Source: Aquipseudomonas alcaligenes NBRC 14159
GTDB lineage: Bacteria; Pseudomonadota; Gammaproteobacteria; Pseudomonadales; Pseudomonadaceae
Length of the DNA: 64,000 bases
Assembly: GCF_000467105.1 (NCBI RefSeq)
Contig: NZ_BATI01000016.1
Coordinates: 1-64,000 of the forward strand
Reading direction: 5' to 3'
Of the stretch, positions 37,646 to 47,273 are shown one piece after another. How positions within the stretch are numbered: the stretch's first letter is position 1; every line of letters starts with the position of its first letter. Both the position numbers and the translations under genes were made by a program. The notes under the pieces were generated by a model. That model ran no database searches, was not told the DNA's origin, and worked only from the letters and a program-made list of their open reading frames with translations.

Positions 37646-39026
37646 GCTCGACGCGGTTGCGGCCGTTGGCCTTGGCCCGGTAAAGCGCCTCGTCGGCGCG
37701 TTCCAGCACCTGGTCCAGCGAGCCGTCGTCGTCCTCCGGGCGCAGCTGGCTGGCGCCGATGCTGACGGTGACGTGCAGCGACTCGCCGTCGTTGGTCGCC
37801 AGGATCATCGCCTCGACCCGGCGGCGCAGGCGTTCGGCGATCAGGCGTGCCTCGTCGAGGGCGATACCCGGCAGCACCACGGCGAACTCCTCGCCGCCCA
37901 GGCGTGCCAGCAGGTCCTGCTGACGTAGCTGCTCGTGCAGCAGGCGGGCGAAGCTGCGCAGCACGCGGTCACCGGTGGCGTGGCCGTGGCGGTCGTTGAT
38001 CAGCTTGAAGTGGTCGAGGTCGAGCAGCAGCACGGCCACCGGCGGCTCGTCGCTGTGCCGGCGGCGATGTTCCAGCAGCTCTTCCGCACGCTGGCTGAGG
38101 GCGCTGCGATTGAGCGTGCCGGTGAGGAAGTCGTGGTTGGCGCGGCGATACAGGCGCGCCATCAGGCGCCGGTTGAGGGTGTTGACCGACGCCACCCACA
38201 GCGGCCCGAGCACCAGGATGGCGATGCCCAGGCGCGCGGAAGTCAGGGTATCGACGCTGGCGCCGTCGTTGAGCACGCCGAAGTGCGCCAGGTTGCCGGC
38301 CGTCATCAGCACCTCGGTGACACCGCTGACCAGGCCCAGCAGGGCGACCACGAAAGGTCGGAAGCGCATCGCGCACCAGAGCAGCGGCAGCAGCGGGAAG
38401 ACCACGGCGCCGGGCCCGCCGATCAGCAGTATCGCCGCCAGCGCCAGGCCCAGCGCCAGCAATGGCCAGAGGTCGGCGGTAGTGATGCGCCGCAGCAGGT
38501 AGCGCAGGCTGCGCCAGGGGTGATCCGGGGCGCTGAGGATGGCCGGGAGCAGCAGCAGGCCGGTGGAGAACTGCTCGCCGAACCAGATCAGCCAGACATC
38601 CCAGCCACTGCTTTCCAAGCTGGCCAGCGTCGCTGCCACGGCGGCCCCGCTGACGCAGGCAAGGAATAGCAGCAGCAGGCCCTGGGGCTGGGCCAGGCGC
38701 AGCACGGCGCGGCTCTGGCGGCGCAGCAGCAGCCAGCCAACCAGGATCAGGCCGAGGTTGCACAGGTTCAGCCACAGGGCTTTTTCCCAGCTGTTGCCGG
38801 TGGCGATGTCGGTGGCCAGCATGCCCAGGTACAGCAGCCCCCAGCCCAGGGGCCTGGCCAGTGGCGGATGGCGCAGCAGCAGGCCGAGCAGGATGGCGTT
38901 GACCGGCCAGAACAGCGCCAGCGACTCGAAGGCGCGGGTGAAGATACCGGCCAGCGTCAGCCCCACCGTCAGCAACAGCAGGATGGCGTAGAGGGTGAAT
39001 GGCTGGAGGCGGGCCAGAGGGGGCAT
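37608..39026 (-). CDS. MASE1-GGDEF diguanylate cyclase
   Basis: About 472 residues: an N-terminal MASE1-type sensor with eight or so membrane helices (residues 8-300), then a GGDEF domain. RANHDFLTGTLNRSALSQRA opens it, and RLGGEEFAVVLPG is an active-site variant fit for c-di-GMP synthesis. RQQD five residues before GGEEF is an inhibitory I-site. The start at 39026 (MPPLARLQPFTLYA) is chosen because it begins just before the first membrane helix. It could supply c-di-GMP to the PilZ protein elsewhere in the window, but there is no direct link. Confidence 0.88.
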   Translation of the reverse strand: MPPLARLQPFTLYAILLLLTVGLTLAGIFTRAFESLALFWPVNAILLGLLLRHPPLARPLGWGLLYLGMLATDIATGNSWEKALWLNLCNLGLILVGWLLLRRQSRAVLRLAQPQGLLLLFLACVSGAAVAATLASLESSGWDVWLIWFGEQFSTGLLLLPAILSAPDHPWRSLRYLLRRITTADLWPLLALGLALAAILLIGGPGAVVFPLLPLLWCAMRFRPFVVALLGLVSGVTEVLMTAGNLAHFGVLNDGASVDTLTSARLGIAILVLGPLWVASVNTLNRRLMARLYRRANHDFLTGTLNRSALSQRAEELLEHRRRHSDEPPVAVLLLDLDHFKLINDRHGHATGDRVLRSFARLLHEQLRQQDLLARLGGEEFAVVLPGIALDEARLIAERLRRRVEAMILATNDGESLHVTVSIGASQLRPEDDDGSLDQVLERADEALYRAKANGRNRVELSADEAPEPPAP

Positions 39027-39233
39027 GCGAACCTGAAAGTGGGCGGGCTTACCGGTCAGCTTCGACAAGCCCCGAGGGGCTGTCAATTGCGCACCTGCCG
39101 CGCCAGGCATGGCCGACGACAGATGCTGCAATTATTGATTTATGGAATTGATGGGAAGGCATCGATAGAATTTTCAGATTATTTTTGCTGCCGACCGCCA
39201 GGCTGTGCGGTCGTCCCCTGCCAAGGAGGTGCC

Positions 39234-40943
39234 ATGGAGCACAACATCTCCCTTATCACCATGCTCGCCGGCGGCTTCGGCATGGCGCTGATCTGCGGAT
39301 TTCTCGCCGAGAAGCTGAAGCTGCCGGCGCTGGTCGGCTACCTGCTGGCCGGCATCATCATCGGCCCGGCGACCCCGGGTTTCGTCGCCGACATGGAGCT
39401 GGCGCCGCAGCTGCTGGAGATCGGCGTGATGCTGCTGATGTTCGGCGTCGGCCTGCACTTCTCGCTCAAGGACCTGCTGGCGGTGAAGAAGATCGCCCTG
39501 CCCGGCGCGGTGGTGCAGATGGGCCTGGCCACCGCATTGGGCATCGGTGTCGCCAGCTGGTGGGGCTGGACCTTCGGCCAGAGCCTGCTGCTCGGCCTGT
39601 CGCTGTCCTGCGCCAGCACCGTGGTGCTGCTCAAGGCCCTGGAAACGCGCGGCATCCTCGATTCGATGAACGGCCGCATCGCGGTTGGCTGGCTGGTGGT
39701 CGAGGACCTCGCCACGGTGCTGGTGCTGGTCTTGCTGCCACCGCTGGCCGGCGTGCTGGGGGGCAACGCCGGCAGTGCCGGTGACGATGGGCCGCTGTGG
39801 CAGGTCCTGGGCGTGACCCTGCTGCAGGTCGCCGGTTTCATCGCCCTGATGCTGCTGGTCGGGCGCCGGGTGCTGCCCTGGCTGCTGCTGCAGGTGGCCA
39901 GGACCGGTTCGCGCGAGCTGTTCACCCTGTCGGTGGTGGCTGCCGCCATCGGCATCGCCTATGGCGCTTCCGTGCTGTTCCACGTGTCCTTCGCCCTTGG
40001 CGCCTTCTTCGCCGGCACGGTGATGCGCGAGTCGGACCTGTCGCACCGCGCGGCCGAGGAGTCGCTGCCGCTGCGCGATGCCTTCGCCGTGCTGTTCTTC
40101 GTTTCGGTCGGCATGCTGTTCGACCCGCTGGTACTGCTCGCCGAGCCGCTGCGGGTACTGGCCGTGGTGGCGATCATCATCCTCGGCAAGGGCCTGGCCG
40201 CCGCCGTGCTGGTGCTGACCCTGCGCTATCCGCTGAACACCGCGCTGACCGTGGCCGCCAGCCTGGCGCAGATCGGCGAGTTCTCCTTCATCCTGGCCGG
40301 CCTGGGGTTGGCCCTGGGCCTGTTGCCGCAGGAGGGCATGAGCCTGGTGCTGGCCGGCGCGCTGATCTCCATCGCGCTCAACCCGCTGCTGTTCGCCTGC
40401 GTCAAACCGCTCAAGGAGCTGGCGTTGCGGCGCTCGGCCCTGGCCCGCCGCCTGGAGTTCCGCGAGGACCCACTGGCGGTGCTGCCGGCCAGCACCGAGC
40501 TCAAGTACCTGGAAGGTCAGGTGGTGGTGGTCGGTTACGGCCGAGTCGGTCGGCGCATCGCCAGGGCCCTGCTGGAGCGTGGCATCCCCTTCGTGGTGGT
40601 GGAGCAGAACCGCGAGCGCGTGGAGCAGATCCGTGCCCAGGGCCTGGTTGCCGTGAGTGGCGACTCGGCCGAACCGGGCAGCCTGATCCAGGCGCATATC
40701 GCCAAGGCGGCGATGCTGGTGATCGCCACGCCCGACCCGCTGAACGTGCAGCGCATGGTGGAAATCGCCCGCGCGCTGAACCCGCAGATTGAGGTGGTGA
40801 TCCGCACCCACAGCGCCGCTGCGGTGGAGATCTTCCGGGGCGAAGGCCTCGGCGAAGTGTTCTTCGACGAGGAGGAGCTGGCGCGCGGCATGCAGGACCA
40901 CATCCTCGCCAAGTTCAGCCCGGCCGTCGCTGCCGGCCACTGA
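39234..40943 (+). CDS. Kef-type cation/proton antiporter (YbaL-like)
   Basis: A 569-residue CPA2-family antiporter. Residues 1-390 form about 12 membrane helices with LPALVGYLLAGIIIGPATPG and VGWLVVEDLATVLVLVLLPP (transport-site Asp). Residues 420-540 form a TrkA-N nucleotide-binding domain starting QVVVVGYGRVGRRIARALLE. This matches YbaL more than KefB/C. The ATG at 39234 has a perfect AAGGAGGT. It stands alone, ending at a hairpin shared with trpA. Confidence 0.9.
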   Translation: MEHNISLITMLAGGFGMALICGFLAEKLKLPALVGYLLAGIIIGPATPGFVADMELAPQLLEIGVMLLMFGVGLHFSLKDLLAVKKIALPGAVVQMGLATALGIGVASWWGWTFGQSLLLGLSLSCASTVVLLKALETRGILDSMNGRIAVGWLVVEDLATVLVLVLLPPLAGVLGGNAGSAGDDGPLWQVLGVTLLQVAGFIALMLLVGRRVLPWLLLQVARTGSRELFTLSVVAAAIGIAYGASVLFHVSFALGAFFAGTVMRESDLSHRAAEESLPLRDAFAVLFFVSVGMLFDPLVLLAEPLRVLAVVAIIILGKGLAAAVLVLTLRYPLNTALTVAASLAQIGEFSFILAGLGLALGLLPQEGMSLVLAGALISIALNPLLFACVKPLKELALRRSALARRLEFREDPLAVLPASTELKYLEGQVVVVGYGRVGRRIARALLERGIPFVVVEQNRERVEQIRAQGLVAVSGDSAEPGSLIQAHIAKAAMLVIATPDPLNVQRMVEIARALNPQIEVVIRTHSAAAVEIFRGEGLGEVFFDEEELARGMQDHILAKFSPAVAAGH

Positions 40944-40953
40944 CGGCGCACAA

Positions 40954-40988
40954 AAAAGCCGCTGGCGGCGCGAGCCGGCAGCGGTTTT
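40954..40988. terminator. Terminator between the antiporter and trpA
   Basis: AAAAGCCGCTG pairs with CAGCGGTTTT (40954-40964 with 40979-40988) around a GC-rich loop. A- and T-runs on both sides allow it to end both convergent transcripts. Confidence 0.7.
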
Positions 40989-41003
40989 CGTTTGCCCGTG
41001 GCG

Positions 41004-41813
41004 TCAGCGGCGCGCGCCGCGTACTCCTTCGGCCAGCTGGGCGCACAGGCTGAGCACGCCGTCGATGGCCTGGGCCGGCGACTCGGCCTTGGCGATCTGG
41101 TCGACCAGCGCCGAACCCACCACCACGCCATCGGCGCGGCGCGCCACGTCGGCGGCATGCTCGGGGGTGCGGATGCCGAAGCCGATGCACAGCGGCAGGT
41201 CGGTATGGCGGCGCAGGCGGGCGACGGCCTGCTCGACGTGGTCCATGGTCGCCGCGCCGGCGCCGGTCACGCCGGCCACCGAGACGTAGTAGACGAAGCC
41301 CGAGCTGCCGTTGAGCACGGTGGGCAGGCGCTGGTCGTCGGTGGTCGGAGTGGTCAGGCGGATGAAGTCCAGACCGGCGGCCTGGGCCGGCTCGCACAGC
41401 TCGTCGTTATGCTCCGGCGGCAGGTCGACGATGATCAGGCCGTCGACCCCGGCTTCCTTGGCGTCGGCGATGAAGCGCTCGACGCCGTAGGCGAAGATCG
41501 GGTTGTAGTAGCCCATCAGCACCAGCGGCGTGCGGCTGTCGGTGACGCGGAACTCGCGGACCATCTGCAGCGTCTTCGGCAGGTTCTGCTTCGCCGCCAG
41601 GGCGCGGATGTTGGCCAGCTGGATCGCCGGGCCGTCGGCCATCGGGTCGGTGAAGGGCATGCCCAGCTCGATCACGTCGGCGCCGGCGGCCGGCAGACCC
41701 TTGAGGATTTCCAGGCTGCTGGCGTAGTCCGGGTCACCGGCGGTGACGAAGGTGACCAGCGCGGCGCGGTTCTGTTGTTTCAGCTCGGCAAAGCGGCTCT
41801 GCAGGCGGCTCAT
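41004..41813 (-). CDS. trpA: Tryptophan synthase alpha chain
   Basis: A 269-residue alpha subunit that releases indole from indole-3-glycerol phosphate. The family line is clear: [35 protein letters not shown] (catalytic Glu and Asp), [37 protein letters not shown] and [11 protein letters not shown]. The ATG overlaps the trpB stop by four bases, coupling the two subunits. Confidence 0.97.
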   Translation of the reverse strand: MSRLQSRFAELKQQNRAALVTFVTAGDPDYASSLEILKGLPAAGADVIELGMPFTDPMADGPAIQLANIRALAAKQNLPKTLQMVREFRVTDSRTPLVLMGYYNPIFAYGVERFIADAKEAGVDGLIIVDLPPEHNDELCEPAQAAGLDFIRLTTPTTDDQRLPTVLNGSSGFVYYVSVAGVTGAGAATMDHVEQAVARLRRHTDLPLCIGFGIRTPEHAADVARRADGVVVGSALVDQIAKAESPAQAIDGVLSLCAQLAEGVRGARR

Positions 41814-43021
41814 GCGTGCTTCTCCTGTTCGCTCATATGGTGCATCACGGTCTGCATGTCCTTGTCGCCGCGGCCGGACAGGTTGACCACCATCAGGTGC
41901 TCCTTGGGTAGCTTGGCCGCGCGCTTGAAGGCTTCGGCCAGGGCGTGGGCCGATTCGAGCGCGGGGATGATGCCTTCCAGGCGGCAGCACTGGTGGAAGG
42001 CCTGCAGCGCTTCGTCATCGGTGCAGGGCACGTATTCGACGCGCTTGATCTCGTGCAACCAGGCGTGTTCGGGGCCGACGCCCGGGTAGTCGAGGCCGGC
42101 GGAGATCGAGTGGGCATCGGTGATCTGGCCGTCGGCGTCCTGCAGCAGGAAGGTGCGGTTGCCGTGCAGCACGCCCGGCGCGCCGCCGGCCATGCTGGCG
42201 GCATGCTTGCCGGTGTCGATGCCGTGGCCGGCCGCTTCGACGCCGACGATCTGCACGCCTTCGTCATCGAGGAAGGGGTGGAACAGGCCGATGGCGTTGG
42301 AGCCGCCGCCGATGCAGGCGACCAGCGAATCGGGCAGGCGGCCTTCCTTCTGCATGATCTGCTCACGCACTTCGTTGCCGATCACCGACTGGAAGTCGCG
42401 GACCATGGCCGGGTACGGGTGCGGACCGGCGGCGGTGCCGATCAGGTAGAAGGTGTTATGGACGTTGGTCACCCAGTCGCGCAGGGCTTCGTTCATCGCA
42501 TCCTTGAGGGTGCCGGTGCCGGCGGTGACCGGAATCACCTCGGCGCCGAGCAGCTTCATGCGGAACACGTTAGCCTGCTGGCGGTCGATGTCGGTGGTGC
42601 CCATGTAGACCACGCACTGCATGCCGAAGCGCGCGGCCACGGTGGCGGTGGCCACGCCGTGCATGCCGGCGCCGGTCTCGGCGATGATGCGTTTTTTGCC
42701 CATGCGTTTGGCCAGCAGGATCTGGCCGATGCAGTTGTTGATCTTGTGCGCGCCGGTGTGGTTCAGGTCTTCGCGCTTGAGGTAGATCTTCGCCCCGCCG
42801 AAGTGCTCGGTCAGGCGCTCGGCGAAGTACAGCGGGCTGGCCCGGCCGATGTAGTCGCGCTGGAAGTAGGCCAGCTCCTCGAGGAAGGCTGGGTCGGTCT
42901 TGGCCTTCTCGTATTCGGCCGCCAGCTGGTTGATCAGCGGCATCAGGGTTTCGGCGACGAATTGGCCGCCGAAGCGGCCGAACAGGCCCTTGGCGTCGGG
43001 ACCGCTGCGGAATGAAGTCAT
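41810..43021 (-). CDS. trpB: Tryptophan synthase beta chain
   Basis: A 403-residue PLP enzyme condensing indole with serine. Key segments: [17 protein letters not shown] at the start, [20 protein letters not shown] with the PLP lysine (HK), [36 protein letters not shown] (phosphate loop) and [16 protein letters not shown]. It is divergent from trpI, the LysR activator of trpBA in pseudomonads, where indole-glycerol phosphate is the inducer. Confidence 0.97.
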   Translation of the reverse strand: MTSFRSGPDAKGLFGRFGGQFVAETLMPLINQLAAEYEKAKTDPAFLEELAYFQRDYIGRASPLYFAERLTEHFGGAKIYLKREDLNHTGAHKINNCIGQILLAKRMGKKRIIAETGAGMHGVATATVAARFGMQCVVYMGTTDIDRQQANVFRMKLLGAEVIPVTAGTGTLKDAMNEALRDWVTNVHNTFYLIGTAAGPHPYPAMVRDFQSVIGNEVREQIMQKEGRLPDSLVACIGGGSNAIGLFHPFLDDEGVQIVGVEAAGHGIDTGKHAASMAGGAPGVLHGNRTFLLQDADGQITDAHSISAGLDYPGVGPEHAWLHEIKRVEYVPCTDDEALQAFHQCCRLEGIIPALESAHALAEAFKRAAKLPKEHLMVVNLSGRGDKDMQTVMHHMSEQEKHA

Positions 43022-43111
43022 GTCAGGCTCCTGGCGGGAGTGGGCTAAGCGGGTGATGGCGCCATTCTACCCCTGGCTGCTGGTCTGAAAAGCGATTAGA
43101 TTGCGCTGACC

Positions 43112-43128
43112 TGTCAGAAAAACTCACC
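43112..43128. promoter_or_regulatory. Probable TrpI binding site between trpB and trpI
   Basis: TGTCAG-AAAAA-CTCACC lies in the 113-base divergent intergenic region, just before trpI. It resembles the TGTGAG-N5-CTCAC dyad I recall for TrpI sites in P. aeruginosa, with one mismatch in the left arm. Its place near trpI and about 95 bases before the trpB start fits activation plus autoregulation. Confidence 0.5.
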
Positions 43129-43134
43129 AATGCC

Positions 43135-44022
43135 ATGAGCCGAGAACTGCCCCCGCTGAATGCCCTTCGCGCCTTCGAGGCCGCTGCCCGCCTGCAGAGC
43201 GTCAGTCAGGCGGCGGAGGAGCTGAGTGTCACCCACGGAGCCGTGAGCCGGCAGATACGTGCGCTGGAAGAACAGCTTGGCATGGCTCTTTTCGTCAAGG
43301 ACGGCCGAGGCGTAAAACTCACCGATGCCGGTGTGCGCCTGCGCGATGCCGCCTTTGATGCCTTCGAGCGCCTGCGCAGTACCTGTGCTGATCTGCGCCG
43401 GCAGGGCGAAGACGCGCCCTTTGTGCTGGCCTGCCCGGGCAGCCTGCTGGCGCGCTGGTTCATCCCGCGTCTGGATCGCCTCAACCGCGAACTGCCCGAG
43501 CTGCGCCTGCAGCTGTCGGCCAGCGAGGGCGAGCTGGACCCGCGTCGCCCCGGGGTGGACGCCACCCTGTGCTTTGCCAGCCCGCCGTGGCCGGCGGACC
43601 TGCAGGTGTATGAGCTGGCCGCCGAACGCATTGGCCCGGTGTTCAGCCCGCGTCATGCGCGGGCCGCCGAGCTGGCCCGGGCTCCGGCCAGTGTTCTGCT
43701 GGGTGAGGCGTTGCTGCATACCGTGTCGCGCCCGCAGGCCTGGCCGCAGTGGGCGACCCGCCAGGGCCTGGGCGCTGCGCCGTTGCAACTGGGACAGGGT
43801 TTCGAGCATCTGTACTACCTGCTGGAAGCCGCCATGGCCGGGCTCGGCGTGGCCATTGCGCCACAGCAGCTGGTGGCCGATGACCTGACGGCAGGTCGTC
43901 TGCTCGCCCCCTGGGGCTTCACCGCAACCGGCGGGCGCCTGGCGCTGTGGGTGCCGGGCCGCCGCGGTGATCGCCGCGCCGAGCGCCTGGCGCAGTGGCT
44001 GGGGCGGGAGCTGGGCGGCTGA
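43135..44022 (+). CDS. trpI: LysR-type activator of trpBA
   Basis: A 295-residue LysR regulator: [20 protein letters not shown], then [20 protein letters not shown] as the recognition helix region and [20 protein letters not shown]. The domain from residue 90 binds inducer. Divergence from trpB is the classic trpI-trpBA arrangement of fluorescent pseudomonads, which decides the name over other LysR proteins. Confidence 0.92.
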   Translation: MSRELPPLNALRAFEAAARLQSVSQAAEELSVTHGAVSRQIRALEEQLGMALFVKDGRGVKLTDAGVRLRDAAFDAFERLRSTCADLRRQGEDAPFVLACPGSLLARWFIPRLDRLNRELPELRLQLSASEGELDPRRPGVDATLCFASPPWPADLQVYELAAERIGPVFSPRHARAAELARAPASVLLGEALLHTVSRPQAWPQWATRQGLGAAPLQLGQGFEHLYYLLEAAMAGLGVAIAPQQLVADDLTAGRLLAPWGFTATGGRLALWVPGRRGDRRAERLAQWLGRELGG

Positions 44023-44069
44023 ATCTCGACTAGCCTCAGACAGGAGTCCATCTGCCTGAGGAACAGCTC

Positions 44070-44285
44070 ATGTCCGATCACCGCACCTACAAGAAGATCG
44101 AAGTCGTCGGTACCTCCAAGCTGAGCATCGAGGATGCCATCGCCAACGCCCTGGCCGAATGCGCCAAGAGTGTGCGCAACATGGACTGGTTCGAGGTGGT
44201 CGAGACCCGCGGCCATATCGTCGACGGCAAGGTGGCGCACTACCAGGTCGACCTCAAGGTCGGCTTCCGCATCAGCAACAGCTGA
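44070..44285 (+). CDS. Dodecin (flavin-binding dodecamer subunit)
   Basis: A 71-residue dodecin: YKKIEVVGTSKLSIEDAIAN, then MDWFEVVETRGHIVDGKVAH and YQVDLKVGFRI. The conserved Trp (W) in NMDWFEV stacks on flavins in family members. It likely stores or buffers flavin in the cytoplasm. It lies about 45 bases after trpI on the same strand. Confidence 0.92.
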   Translation: MSDHRTYKKIEVVGTSKLSIEDAIANALAECAKSVRNMDWFEVVETRGHIVDGKVAHYQVDLKVGFRISNS

Positions 44286-44376
44286 GCGGCGCACGGATTT
44301 TCCCGGCGTTCCCGGTTAGCCTGCAGCGGTGCGGGGCGGAGTGCCCCGCGCGCTCATCGACGAAGGAGTGTTGAAC

Positions 44377-44601
44377 ATGAAACGACTGATGCTGGGCCTG
44401 GCCCTGCTCCCCCTGGCCGGTTCCGTACTGGCCGCCGGCAAGCCCTGCGAGGAGCTCAAGGCGGAGATCGACGCCAAGCTCAAGGCCAAGGGCGTGGCTG
44501 TCTATAGCCTGGAAGTGGTCGACAAGGGCAGCGCCGGCGACAAGCAGGTGGTTGGCAGCTGCGAGGCCGGCAGCAAGGAGATCGTCTACCAGCGCGGCTG
44601 A
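44377..44601 (+). CDS. DUF1161 periplasmic protein (first copy)
   Basis: A 74-residue protein with a signal peptide (MKRLMLGLALLPLAGSVLAA) and a DUF1161 domain: KPCEELKAEIDAKLKAKGV, then YSLEVV, VVGSCEAGSKEIVYQR. Two cysteines (in PCEEL and GSCE) probably form a disulphide. Function is unknown. The start has GAAGGAGTG at good spacing. A second copy lies at 50356-50586. Confidence 0.88.
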   Translation: MKRLMLGLALLPLAGSVLAAGKPCEELKAEIDAKLKAKGVAVYSLEVVDKGSAGDKQVVGSCEAGSKEIVYQRG

Positions 44602-44621
44602 TCGCGGCGCGGCAGGCATCG

Positions 44622-44653
44622 GGCCGGAGCTCCGCGAGGGGCTCCGGCCTTTT
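44622..44653. terminator. Terminator after the first DUF1161 gene
   Basis: GGCCGGAGC (44622-44630) pairs perfectly with GCTCCGGCC (44641-44649), followed by TTTT. It sits between the DUF1161 stop and the convergent LysR gene. Confidence 0.85.
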
Positions 44654-44656
44654 CGT

Positions 44657-45568
44657 TCAGGGGGCGAGCTGTTCTTCCCAGTGCGGGTCGCCCTGCAGCC
44701 GCGCGGCGAGGAAGTCCAGCAGCGCACGCAGGGCCGGCAGCATCTGCCGCCGCGAACCGTACAGGGCGTGGATGCCGAGGGCCTCGGCACGGTACTGCGG
44801 CAGCAGCTGCACCAGGCGCCCGGCGCGTAGCAGCGGTGCCGCCGCATAGAGCGGCTGCAGGCTGATGCCGGCGCCGGCCACGCTGGCCTCCAGCAGCACG
44901 GTGGATTCGTTGGCGCTGATGTTGCCGCTGACCGGCACGCCGCTCGGTTCGCCATCACGCTCGAACTGCCACAGGCTGCGGCCGAAGTAGGCGTAGGTCA
45001 GGCAGTTGTGCCGGGCCAGCTCCGCCGGCGTCTGCGGCGTGCCGTGGCGCGCCAGATAGGCCGGCGCGGCGCACAGCACCGAGTGGCAGGTGGCTAGGCG
45101 CCGGGCGATCAGGTTGGGGTCGAGCTGGTTGGTGATGCGCAGGGCCAGGTCGATGCGCTCCTCCACCAGGTTGACCGCCTGGCTGCTCACCTGCAGGTCG
45201 ACGGCCACCGCCGGATGCCGCTCGACGAAGGCGGCCACCGCCCGCGCCAGCCAGGCCTGGGCGAAGGACTGGCTGCTGGCGATGCGCAGGGTGCCGCCCA
45301 GCTGGCTGCTGACGCGCTGGCCGGCGCTCTGCAGTTCGTCGGCCAGGGCCAGCATGTCGCGGCAGCGCGGCAGCAGCTCCGCGCCCATGCCGGTCAGGCT
45401 CAGGCGGCGCGTGGTGCGGTGCAGCAGGCGGGCGCCGACCCAGCTTTCCAGTTCGCCGAGGTAGCGCGAGATCATCGCCCGTGACATGTCCAGGTGCTCG
45501 GCGGCGGCCGTCTGGCTGCCGCGCTCGACCACTTCGACGAAGACCCGGGCGGCGGTGAGTCGGTCCAT
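44657..45568 (-). CDS. LysR-family transcriptional regulator
   Basis: A 303-residue LysR protein (AaeR/CrgA-like subgroup): MDRLTAARVFVEVVERGSQT, ISRYLGELESWVGARLLHRT, and a ligand-binding domain from residue 92 with GGTLRIASSQSFAQAWL. It is divergent from the metallo-hydrolase gene at 45672 with about 100 bases between, the usual sign that a LysR protein regulates the divergent unit. The ligand is unknown. Confidence 0.9.
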   Translation of the reverse strand: MDRLTAARVFVEVVERGSQTAAAEHLDMSRAMISRYLGELESWVGARLLHRTTRRLSLTGMGAELLPRCRDMLALADELQSAGQRVSSQLGGTLRIASSQSFAQAWLARAVAAFVERHPAVAVDLQVSSQAVNLVEERIDLALRITNQLDPNLIARRLATCHSVLCAAPAYLARHGTPQTPAELARHNCLTYAYFGRSLWQFERDGEPSGVPVSGNISANESTVLLEASVAGAGISLQPLYAAAPLLRAGRLVQLLPQYRAEALGIHALYGSRRQMLPALRALLDFLAARLQGDPHWEEQLAP

Positions 45569-45671
45569 GATTCGCTCGATTCATGCAATAGAGATGGCCA
45601 GGTTATCCGGCTTTTTGCACGCTTTCGAGCAACTAAGATGCGCCTCGTTCTACTCCATTCCCGAGGTCCGC

Positions 45672-46529
45672 ATGTCCCTTCGTTCCCTTCTCGGCGCTGC
45701 CCTGCTCGCCCTCACCGGCCTGGTCCAGGCCGCCCCCCTGCAATTGCAGGTTTACAACCCGGGCGAGGTCGCGGTGGTCCCGGTCAGCTCGACCCTGATC
45801 AGCGGCGAGCGCGAGGCCATCCTGGTCGATGCGCAGTTTTCCACCCGCGAGGCCGTCGAGCTAGTGCGCCTGGTCAAGGCCAGCGGCAAGCGCCTGACCA
45901 CCATCTACATCAGCCACGGCGACCCGGACTTCTACTTCGGCCTGCAGACCCTCAAGGAGGCCTTCCCCGAGGCCCGGGTGCTGGCCACCGCCGCCACTGT
46001 CGAACACATCCGCGCTACCCAGGCCGGCAAGCTGGCCTACTGGGGGCCGATCCTCAAGGACACGGCGCCGAGCCGGGTGATCCTGCCCGAGGTGCTGGCC
46101 GGCGACAGCCTGGTCCTCGAAGGCGAGAAGCTGCAGGTGATCGGTCTCGACCCCGAGCGCACCACCCTGTGGATTCCATCGCTCAAGGCGGTGGTCGGCG
46201 GCGTGCTGGTGGACGCCGGCGAGCACGTGTGGACCGCCGATACCCAGACCGTGCAGGCGCGCCGCGACTGGCTGGCGATGCTCGACCGGATCGAGGCGCT
46301 GCAGCCGGCGGTGATCGTGCCCGGTCACTACCTGGGCGACGTGCCGCACACCCTGGCGGCCCTGCGCTTCACTCGCGGCTACCTCAAGGCACTGGAGCAG
46401 GAGCTGGGCCAGGCGCCGGACGCCGCCGCGCTGATCGCCGCCATGCAGCGCCGCTACCCGCGCCTGCCGGGCGAATCCAGCCTGGAACTGAGCGCCAAGG
46501 TGCTCAAGGGAGAAATGCAGTGGCCGTGA
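45672..46529 (+). CDS. Secreted MBL-fold metallo-hydrolase
   Basis: A 285-residue protein with a signal peptide (LLALTGLVQAA) and a metallo-beta-lactamase fold. The metal motif region is TIYISHGDPDFYFG near residue 80, a variant of HxHxDH in which Asp takes the second His place. VPGHYLGDVPH near residue 220 holds another ligand. Substrate is not predictable. Its stop overlaps the DsbA-family gene, so the two are coupled, and the divergent LysR protein probably controls both. Confidence 0.8.
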   Translation: MSLRSLLGAALLALTGLVQAAPLQLQVYNPGEVAVVPVSSTLISGEREAILVDAQFSTREAVELVRLVKASGKRLTTIYISHGDPDFYFGLQTLKEAFPEARVLATAATVEHIRATQAGKLAYWGPILKDTAPSRVILPEVLAGDSLVLEGEKLQVIGLDPERTTLWIPSLKAVVGGVLVDAGEHVWTADTQTVQARRDWLAMLDRIEALQPAVIVPGHYLGDVPHTLAALRFTRGYLKALEQELGQAPDAAALIAAMQRRYPRLPGESSLELSAKVLKGEMQWP

Positions 46530-47212
46530 TTCACTACTGGTACGACCCGCTGTGTGGCTGGTGCTATGGCGCCGCCCCGCTGCTGCAGGTGGCCGGCGCG
46601 ATCCCCGGCCTGCGCATCGCCCTGCATGGCGGCGGGCTGTTCAGTGGCGCGCAGCGCCAGCGTCTGAACGCACCGCTGCGCCAGCATATCCTGGCGCATG
46701 ACCAGCGCATCGCCGCGCTGAGCGGCCAGCCGTTCGGCGCCGCCTACCGCGATGGTCTGCTGCAGGATGCCGAGACCTGGCTGGATTCCGACCCGCCGAC
46801 CGCCGCCGTACTGGCCGCCGAGGCTCTGTCCGGCCAGGGCCTGGCCATGCTGCACGCCCTGCAGCGGGCGCATTACCAGCAGGGGCGGCGCATTGCCGAG
46901 CCGGCTGTGCTGGCCGAGCTGGCGCAGGAGCTGGGCCTGGCGGCGCAGGCGTTCCGCACCGAACTGCAGCGCCACAACGGCCCGGTGCTGGCCGAACACC
47001 TGGTGGCCAGCCGCCGGGCGCTGGCGCAGCTCGGCGGTGGCGGCTTCCCGACCCTGGCACTGGAGCGCGATGGGCAGCTGCAGGTGCTGGACATTGGCGC
47101 CTACCTGGGACGTCCCGAGGCCTGGCGCGAGTTCCTGCTGCGTGGCCTGGTCGAGGCGCCGCCGGCGACCGGCCAGGCGTTCTGCGTGGTCGACGGCAGT
47201 GGCGACTGCTGA
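46520..47212 (+). CDS. DsbA-family thioredoxin-fold protein
   Basis: A 230-residue protein beginning VAVIHYWYDPLCGWCYGAAP; CGWC is the redox motif within the family YDPLCGWC block. The helical insert and GGGFPTLALERDGQLQVLDI (cis-Pro loop) complete a DsbA fold of the FrnE/YwbO-like group. There is no signal peptide, so a cytoplasmic oxidoreductase or isomerase. I use the GTG at 46520, which has GGGAG seven bases upstream and overlaps the metallo-hydrolase stop; a GTG at 46526 is too far from it. Confidence 0.85.
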   Translation: MAVIHYWYDPLCGWCYGAAPLLQVAGAIPGLRIALHGGGLFSGAQRQRLNAPLRQHILAHDQRIAALSGQPFGAAYRDGLLQDAETWLDSDPPTAAVLAAEALSGQGLAMLHALQRAHYQQGRRIAEPAVLAELAQELGLAAQAFRTELQRHNGPVLAEHLVASRRALAQLGGGGFPTLALERDGQLQVLDIGAYLGRPEAWREFLLRGLVEAPPATGQAFCVVDGSGDC

Positions 47213-47273
47213 GCGGCGGCTTGCCTTCGCCGGTCGTGCCCCCATATAGGAGGTTCGACCCGAGGAGGCGCCC

